Source: CAYSLZ01 sp964468355 (GTDB lineage: Bacteria; Patescibacteriota; Microgenomatia; UBA12405; JAHJSD01). From it: a stretch of 12,151 nt of DNA. The notes under the pieces were generated by a model. It made no database searches. It was not told where the DNA came from and worked only from the letters and a program-made list of their open reading frames with translations. The DNA is taken from positions 1-12,151 of the forward strand of contig CAYXSV010000040.1 in assembly GCA_964468355.1 (NCBI GenBank), written 5' to 3'. The position numbers were made by a program, and so were the translations under genes. Shown here in pieces: positions 8,004 through 12,151 of this stretch. Every line of letters starts with the position of its first letter. Position 1 is the stretch's first letter.

Positions 8004-8032
8004 ATTGTATCACGGCTTGTTTAATCAACCAA
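8004..8032 (-). promoter_or_regulatory. Putative promoter of the zinc-ribbon/mltG unit
   Basis: On the minus strand TACAAT (8004-8009) is preceded by TG at the extended -10 position (TGATACAAT). TTGGTT (8027-8032), a three-of-six -35 match, lies 17 bases upstream inside the end of the sortase gene. The predicted start near 7997 gives a leader of about 65 bases that holds the inverted repeat and the strong Shine-Dalgarno. No terminator separates the sortase from this point, so readthrough is also likely. Confidence 0.45.
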
Positions 8033-8761
8033 ACGCGCTTTAACAATTAACCGCCGCAAATAAGTCCCGGGCGGCGAGCAGGTAATCAAAGTCAAATATC
8101 TTCCGTCATATCTTTGTTCCAAAACTGATACGTCAGTAGGAGGCACTTCAAACATCTTCTCAACCAAATACTCATATTTTATTCCGTCATAATCAAGAAT
8201 TATTTTATCTCCGGAGTCCAAGGTGTGCAGTGTAGAAAAAATTGAGACATAATTTTTGGGATTATAAAATTGCGGTAGTATTGAATGTCCAAAGACAACA
8301 GAATTACCCATTTGACCCGGAGGAGCTGTGTCGGGATAATGAATCAGCTTCTTTTTCAAATCCTCTCCGCCAATACTTACCCAGGCATTATCAATATTCA
8401 GTTTCGGAATTGAAATACGATAATCGGTAATTCCGGAATCTGAACGAACTGCCGTTTTGGGTGTTTCTTCAAACCAGGAAGTAATTAAAGTATAGTCTTT
8501 ATCTTCTTCATGAGCTGAAGCGGCAATTGAACCTAATGTTCTTGATCTTTCCTGAACTAGCGGACTAACCATCTTTGTCTGTCTGAAACTTGTTGAATAT
8601 CTAAATTGATAATTCAAAAGGGGAATAATTGCATTACCGACTAAAACTAATCCAAAAATTGAGAAAAAAAGCGATAAAAGCTTTTTCTGGCTTTTATTTA
8701 TTTTACGATTCGGCTGATGACGGATTTTTGGCTCCGCTTTTTGGTAACAATAAAGTGACAT
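8021..8761 (-). CDS. Sortase-family transpeptidase, membrane-anchored
   Basis: Sortases cleave a sorting signal in secreted proteins and join them to the cell wall or to pilin subunits, acting on the outer face of the membrane. The 246 residues have a basic N-terminus, one membrane segment at about 28-47, then the sortase barrel at about 110-246. The catalytic residues are visible: His159 in VVFGHS, Cys228 in TLITCSP, and Arg237 in RRLIV, nine residues after the Cys. The TLITC...RLIV block looks most like class C or D, but I cannot settle the class. The ATG is preceded at seven bases by GAGGAG, which lies within the last codons of the upstream gene; only four bases separate stop from start, so the two are translationally coupled. 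No protein in the window has a classical LPxTG-hydrophobic-basic tail, so the substrate must be elsewhere or unconventional. Confidence 0.9.
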   Translation of the reverse strand: MSLYCYQKAEPKIRHQPNRKINKSQKKLLSLFFSIFGLVLVGNAIIPLLNYQFRYSTSFRQTKMVSPLVQERSRTLGSIAASAHEEDKDYTLITSWFEETPKTAVRSDSGITDYRISIPKLNIDNAWVSIGGEDLKKKLIHYPDTAPPGQMGNSVVFGHSILPQFYNPKNYVSIFSTLHTLDSGDKIILDYDGIKYEYLVEKMFEVPPTDVSVLEQRYDGRYLTLITCSPPGTYLRRLIVKARLVD

Positions 8762-8765
8762 TTAA

Positions 8766-10883
8766 TTACTCCTCTACACTAATAATAATATTTTCTGACC
8801 GCGGTGGCAAATAACCAAATATTTTTGTTAAAGGAAGTTGATAAACAATTTCATCCCGGTAGATACGAGGATATGTTTTTCTAATTAACTCTTTTGCAGC
8901 CGTCTCTTTTTTACTCGTTAATTGATTTTTTAAATCCTCAATATTAACTTTTGGATAAACTTTACCTTTTAAAGTTAATCTGCCGGCTGTTTTTTCTCCG
9001 TCTTGATTAGTATCAATATCAAGTTTGGCCGTTAAACTTCCCTCTTTTAACTCATATCCTTCTTCTGTCTTATCTCCCAAAACTTTTCCGGCAATTTCAG
9101 TTAAACTTTGGTGATTAATTTTAGCAGCGGTCAAATTAATTGTCAGATCCAAACCTACCTCGTCTACCTCATCACCAACATCAGCAGTATAATCTTCCTC
9201 AACGACCGTTGACTGAAAACTGCCTTCAATAATTCTAGTATCAGCCAACTTTGTCTTTAATTCTTCCTCCGCCTGATTTTTTAAATCTTCAATCAAGTCG
9301 TCTTTTAACTTTTGTTGATCATCTTCCGAAACAACACGAATTTCACGGCTGGTGCCGCCGGACATTGCCTCCGGATTCCGGGCTAGATAATCATCTTCAG
9401 AATAATCTCCAATTGTAAAAGTGGTATTTGAGGCCAAATTATAGTCGGTTCCTATATTACCTGCGGTTACTGAAGCACTAGTTTCTCCCCAGCGGTCAAC
9501 TCCGGTTTCCAAATCAGCTGTTTTTGAAGCAACAAAAACGTCATTATCCAAAACAAACTCTAAATTATCAGGTCCAATTAAGCTGGTTCCGGCTTCAAAT
9601 TCCGCCCTCTCCGACGTCCGATTAAAAATTTTAACCTCGCCGACAGCTTTTTCACCAATTAATTTTTTTCCCGTCGCCGCTATTGTCTTTGAACCACTTT
9701 TTTCTACCATAACTTCTTCAACAGGCAGAATTCCTTTTTCGGCGTCAAAATTTTCAGCACCGGATTCTAAACTAACCTCAATTTCATCGGATAGTTCATC
9801 AGGAGTTACATAGATTTTCACTGTTGCTTTTGAAAAACGATATCCAAAAAACAAAAATCCCCCTAAAATCAAAGGCAAAGCTAAAAAGGCGTACGCCTTT
9901 TTAGATTTTAAAAAGGCAAAACTAAATTTCGGCAGTTTTATTTTCGGTCGAGTAATCGCCGCTTTTTTACGTTCTTTTTTTTCAATTTCCTCTTCCACTA
10001 CCGGCTCGGGTGTACTGGTAACCTCTTTTTCCTCCTGCCAATTAACGTCTCCGGCAACATCTTTACTGGTAAAACCAAATACCGGCGCTGATTGGCTTTT
10101 TTCCGGTTCATAATTTTCTTCCTCCAATTCATCGTCTGCTTTTTCAGTACTTTTTTCTTCAACAATATTAAGCTCTTCATTTTTAACCTCTTCTTCTACC
10201 ACTTCAAGCTTAACTTCCCCTTGAATCATCTGCGCCGCCATTTGAAAAGTATCCGGCCACATAAGAACTTTTACTTTTGGTGTTTTATCAAATATTTTTT
10301 CTTCATGCCATTGATAAGAAAGCAAACGTTCCTTGTTGCCTTCACCAATTCTCCCCCAAAATATCAGTTGGTCAGGTAAAATGGCTTTCCCATTCAACTG
10401 CCTGAGAAAAACTGCAACGTCTTGTGGGTCAATGTCTTCACCGTTTTCCAGTTCTTCTTGAACCTCGACACTTTTTTCTCTTAAAACCGAAAATCTAAGA
10501 TATTCTCTACCAAAATAAACACCAATAAAATCCTTATAAAAATTAGTTAAAACTTCTTCTCCAACTAAAAACCCCTCCGGAGTTAAATTTAAGTGTTTAC
10601 AGACAAACTGAAGTATTTTTTTACGGGAAGGCAAAACTTCACTTTGCCGGCTGACCCATAAAGGCGGTAAAATAAATATTGTTTTTTCAGGCCGAGGTAT
10701 ACTTTCTTCACGGGCCAAACAACTGCCAATCCCCGAATCAAGCGCAGCTACTAAACTATTTGGATCATCTCCATCCCAGCCCTTTTCTTGGCTTACTAAA
10801 AGATTACCGGATTCCGTAAGTATACCGACAACTGTTTCTTTTTCTTCAATAAGAATTATCCATTTATTTTCTCCTTTACCCAT
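8766..10883 (-). CDS. Membrane protein: degenerate actin-like N-terminus plus Baseplate-J-like exterior
   Basis: A 705-residue protein without a named function. Residues 1-225 resemble the actin-like (ASKHA, PilM/FtsA-type) fold: strand patterns near 8-30, IFILPPLWV near 69-77, FIGVYFGREYLRFSVL near 119-134 and DQLIFWGRIGEG near 171-182. The acidic phosphate-binding residues are missing, so it may be inactive. An acidic, probably disordered linker follows (226-310), then a basic stretch and one membrane segment (about 330-350). This predicts the N-terminus inside and the C-terminus outside. The exterior shows a Baseplate-J-like segment at about 414-490 (AGTSLIGPDNLEF, then SVTAGNIGTDYNL), a helical region at 520-548 and a beta-rich tail. 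ATG was chosen: an extended -10 sits six bases upstream and there is no Shine-Dalgarno. The gene is coupled to the sortase. The J-like call is moderate; the actin-like call is tentative. Confidence 0.75.
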   Translation of the reverse strand: MGKGENKWIILIEEKETVVGILTESGNLLVSQEKGWDGDDPNSLVAALDSGIGSCLAREESIPRPEKTIFILPPLWVSRQSEVLPSRKKILQFVCKHLNLTPEGFLVGEEVLTNFYKDFIGVYFGREYLRFSVLREKSVEVQEELENGEDIDPQDVAVFLRQLNGKAILPDQLIFWGRIGEGNKERLLSYQWHEEKIFDKTPKVKVLMWPDTFQMAAQMIQGEVKLEVVEEEVKNEELNIVEEKSTEKADDELEEENYEPEKSQSAPVFGFTSKDVAGDVNWQEEKEVTSTPEPVVEEEIEKKERKKAAITRPKIKLPKFSFAFLKSKKAYAFLALPLILGGFLFFGYRFSKATVKIYVTPDELSDEIEVSLESGAENFDAEKGILPVEEVMVEKSGSKTIAATGKKLIGEKAVGEVKIFNRTSERAEFEAGTSLIGPDNLEFVLDNDVFVASKTADLETGVDRWGETSASVTAGNIGTDYNLASNTTFTIGDYSEDDYLARNPEAMSGGTSREIRVVSEDDQQKLKDDLIEDLKNQAEEELKTKLADTRIIEGSFQSTVVEEDYTADVGDEVDEVGLDLTINLTAAKINHQSLTEIAGKVLGDKTEEGYELKEGSLTAKLDIDTNQDGEKTAGRLTLKGKVYPKVNIEDLKNQLTSKKETAAKELIRKTYPRIYRDEIVYQLPLTKIFGYLPPRSENIIISVEE
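8769..8774 (-). promoter_or_regulatory. Shine-Dalgarno of the sortase inside the upstream gene
   Basis: GAGGAG on the minus strand encodes the last two Glu codons of the 705-residue protein and lies seven bases before the sortase ATG. Ribosomes finishing the upstream gene would stop on top of this site, a typical arrangement for translational coupling and matched output of the two proteins. Confidence 0.75.
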
Positions 10884-10889
10884 ACATAG

Positions 10890-10898
10890 AATATAGCA
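10890..10898 (-). promoter_or_regulatory. Extended -10 promoter, probably leaderless
   Basis: TGCTATATT on the minus strand matches the extended -10 pattern TGnTATAAT at all but one base. It ends six bases before the ATG at 10883, so the usual start distance places the first transcribed base on or next to the start codon. No good -35 lies 16-18 bases upstream, as is normal for extended -10 promoters, and no Shine-Dalgarno precedes the gene. It sits in the 83-base gap after alaS. Confidence 0.5.
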
Positions 10899-10943
10899 TA
10901 AATTAATTTCAAATTCTTTTTTCCGTTAAGTGGCACACTCAGC

Positions 10944-10985
10944 ATTAAGCCTTTAGCCTTTAGCCCTTAGCCTTTAGCCCTTAGC
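10944..10985 (-). repeat. 7-bp tandem repeat across the alaS stop codon
   Basis: Five head-to-tail copies of GCTAARG (minus strand; 10951-10985) plus one degenerate copy (10944-10950). The first two and a half copies encode the last residues of AlaRS and supply its TAA; the rest lie in the intergenic gap. Because the unit contains TAA and seven is not a multiple of three, successive units put a stop into every reading frame. Confidence 0.85.
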
Positions 10986-12151
10986 TGTGCGTATATTCGT
11001 CTTTTACCGGCGCCGGAAGATTCTTCTTTTATAATTTTAAATTTACCAAGTTCGCCGGTACGGTTAACATGTGGTCCACCGCATACTTCTTTTGAAAAGC
11101 CCTTAATTTCATAAACCTTTACTTCATCGGGGTATTCTTTCCCCGGTATTACAGACGCTCCTTCTTCCTTAGCTTCCTCCAACGTAACATTTTTTTGTAC
11201 AACCGGCAAATCCTGTTCAATTTTTTTATTCACTAGGTTCTCTAGCCGTTTCAATTGATCATCGGATAAGCTTTCAGAATGCGGAAAGTCAAAGCGCAGC
11301 TTTTCTTCAGTAATTGCTGAACCGGCTTGATAAACATGGTCTCCCAAAACTTCTTTTAGCGCCTGATGTAAAAGATGTGTTGCCGTGTGAAGTTGAATTG
11401 TTTCTTTTTTTTGTTCAGCTAAACCGCCCTTAAAAATATCTTTTGCCGCCCGACGTGATTTTTCTTTGTGGTCGGACAACTCTTTTTTAAAACCGTCAAC
11501 ATCAACTTTAACATCCGGCCTCAGCCGTTCAACCTCTTCAATGGTTATTTCTAAAGGAAAACCGTAACTTTGATAAAGGTCAAAAGCAACCATACCGCTT
11601 AAACTGCCATTTTGGTCAATTTCTTTAAGTTCTTTTTTTAATAAATTCAGACCTCGGTCCAACACGCGCCAAAATTTCTCTTCTTCTTTAACAATGTTTT
11701 CCAAAATAAACTGTCTATTTGATGACAGTTTATGATAGCCGTCTTGATAGATATTAATTACCTCTTTGCCAATATAACTGGTAATTTTTCTTTCTATTGA
11801 TAACAATTTACCAAACCTAACCGCCCGCCTAATTAATCGACGTAAAATATAACCCTGCTTTTTATTACTCGGAACAACTTCTTCACCCAAAACAAAAACA
11901 GCCGCCCGTAGATGGTCGGCAATAATCCGCATCTCCCTGTCAATATCTTCATCTTCTCCATAGCGCTCATTACTCAACGCTTCAATCACTTTAATTATTT
12001 TTTCTAAAGGCCGAATCCGATAGTCGTCATAATGTCCATTTAAAACAGCGACCATCCGCGCCAATCCCATGCCGGTATCAACATTTTTTTGACCAAGTTT
12101 TTCATAGCTTCCGTTTTCTTTACGATTATATTCAATAAAAACGTTATTCCA
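10967..12151 (-). CDS. alaS: Alanyl-tRNA synthetase, C-terminal two thirds (5' end outside window)
   Basis: Charges tRNA-Ala with alanine and hydrolyses mischarged Ser/Gly-tRNA-Ala. The frame is open to the right edge; 394 residues are visible, starting at WNNVFIEYNR, and the catalytic N-terminus is outside. Seen: NVDTGMGLARMVAVL at the end of the catalytic domain, the helical tRNA-recognition region (RRLIRRAVRFGK; FDLYQSYGFPLEI), then the editing site with all four zinc ligands (His255 and His259 in HTATH, Cys357 and His361 in CGGPH), ending at GAGKRRIYAQL. Two modules are absent. About 100 residues that normally lie between the helical region and HxxxH (beta-barrel with the ESGGQ motif) are gone, and nothing follows the editing domain, so the C-Ala domain is lacking. 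The full protein would be near 600 residues against 876 in E. coli. The clean domain boundaries argue against a broken gene. The stop lies in a tandem repeat. Confidence 0.96.
   Translation of the reverse strand, partial: WNNVFIEYNRKENGSYEKLGQKNVDTGMGLARMVAVLNGHYDDYRIRPLEKIIKVIEALSNERYGEDEDIDREMRIIADHLRAAVFVLGEEVVPSNKKQGYILRRLIRRAVRFGKLLSIERKITSYIGKEVINIYQDGYHKLSSNRQFILENIVKEEEKFWRVLDRGLNLLKKELKEIDQNGSLSGMVAFDLYQSYGFPLEITIEEVERLRPDVKVDVDGFKKELSDHKEKSRRAAKDIFKGGLAEQKKETIQLHTATHLLHQALKEVLGDHVYQAGSAITEEKLRFDFPHSESLSDDQLKRLENLVNKKIEQDLPVVQKNVTLEEAKEEGASVIPGKEYPDEVKVYEIKGFSKEVCGGPHVNRTGELGKFKIIKEESSGAGKRRIYAQLRAKG

Noticed and set aside
8242..8814. Two plus-strand frames of about 60 codons
   Set aside because: Antisense to the sortase gene, whose catalytic motifs are intact across the region.
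8808..8837. LPLTK near the C-terminus of the 705-residue protein as a sortase signal
   Set aside because: Gly is replaced by Lys, and the remaining 18 or so residues contain neither a hydrophobic span nor a basic tail.
9998..10379. A minus-strand frame (10180-9998) and a plus-strand frame (10092-10379)
   Set aside because: Both overlap the 705-residue gene in other frames; the Lys- or Phe-rich composition follows from the A+T-rich acidic linker region.
10944..10985. CRISPR-like array
   Set aside because: The units are 7 bp with no spacers; it is a simple tandem repeat.
10967..12151. alaS as a frameshifted pseudogene, because of its short C-terminus
   Set aside because: The protein ends at a domain boundary, all editing ligands are intact, and the following gap holds no remnant of a C-Ala domain.
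1..12151. Recoded TGA (Gly), as in Absconditabacteria and Gracilibacteria
   Set aside because: The conserved genes contain no in-frame TGA, and all six visible stops are TAA, so there is no evidence for recoding.

Overview
The window is about 37-38% G+C by eye and almost fully coding. Every gene lies on the minus strand, so transcription runs from high to low coordinates. The content suggests a Candidate Phyla Radiation (Patescibacteria) bacterium, most likely near Microgenomates. This is inferred from a compact RpoB of about 1060 residues with divergent active-site-region residues, an alanyl-tRNA synthetase lacking two of its usual modules, an actin-like/Baseplate-J-like membrane protein beside a sortase, and standard-code genes that all end in TAA. 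No taxonomic search could be run, so the placement is moderately confident.

Layout in transcription order. (1) 12151-10967: the 3' two thirds of alaS, cut by the window edge; its stop codon lies inside a 7-bp tandem repeat. (2) 10883-8766: a 705-residue single-pass membrane protein with a degenerate actin-like N-terminus, an acidic linker and a Baseplate-J-like exterior. It has its own extended -10 promoter placed as for a leaderless mRNA. (3) 8761-8021: a sortase, translationally coupled to (2). (4) 7931-7731: a 66-residue zinc ribbon with its own promoter and a near-perfect Shine-Dalgarno. (5) 7709-6720: mltG, a lytic transglycosylase. (6) 6623-3441: rpoB, preceded by a consensus extended -10 promoter and a terminator-like hairpin. 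(7) 3440 to the left edge: rpoC, starting directly after the rpoB stop; 1146 codons are visible and the stop lies outside.

The window therefore joins three themes: translation (alaS), cell envelope (Baseplate-J-like protein, sortase, MltG) and transcription (rpoBC). The alaS...mltG proximity recalls the Firmicutes order alaS-yrzL-ruvX-yrzB-mltG, whereas rpoBC has lost its usual rplKAJL partner genes at this position. There is no gap longer than 300 bases. I see no tRNA, rRNA, CRISPR, insertion sequence or prophage module. The most notable points are the reduced AlaRS, the actin-like/Baseplate-J-like protein paired with a sortase, substitutions in the rifampicin pocket and trigger loop of RNA polymerase, and a possible attenuator in the rpoB leader.
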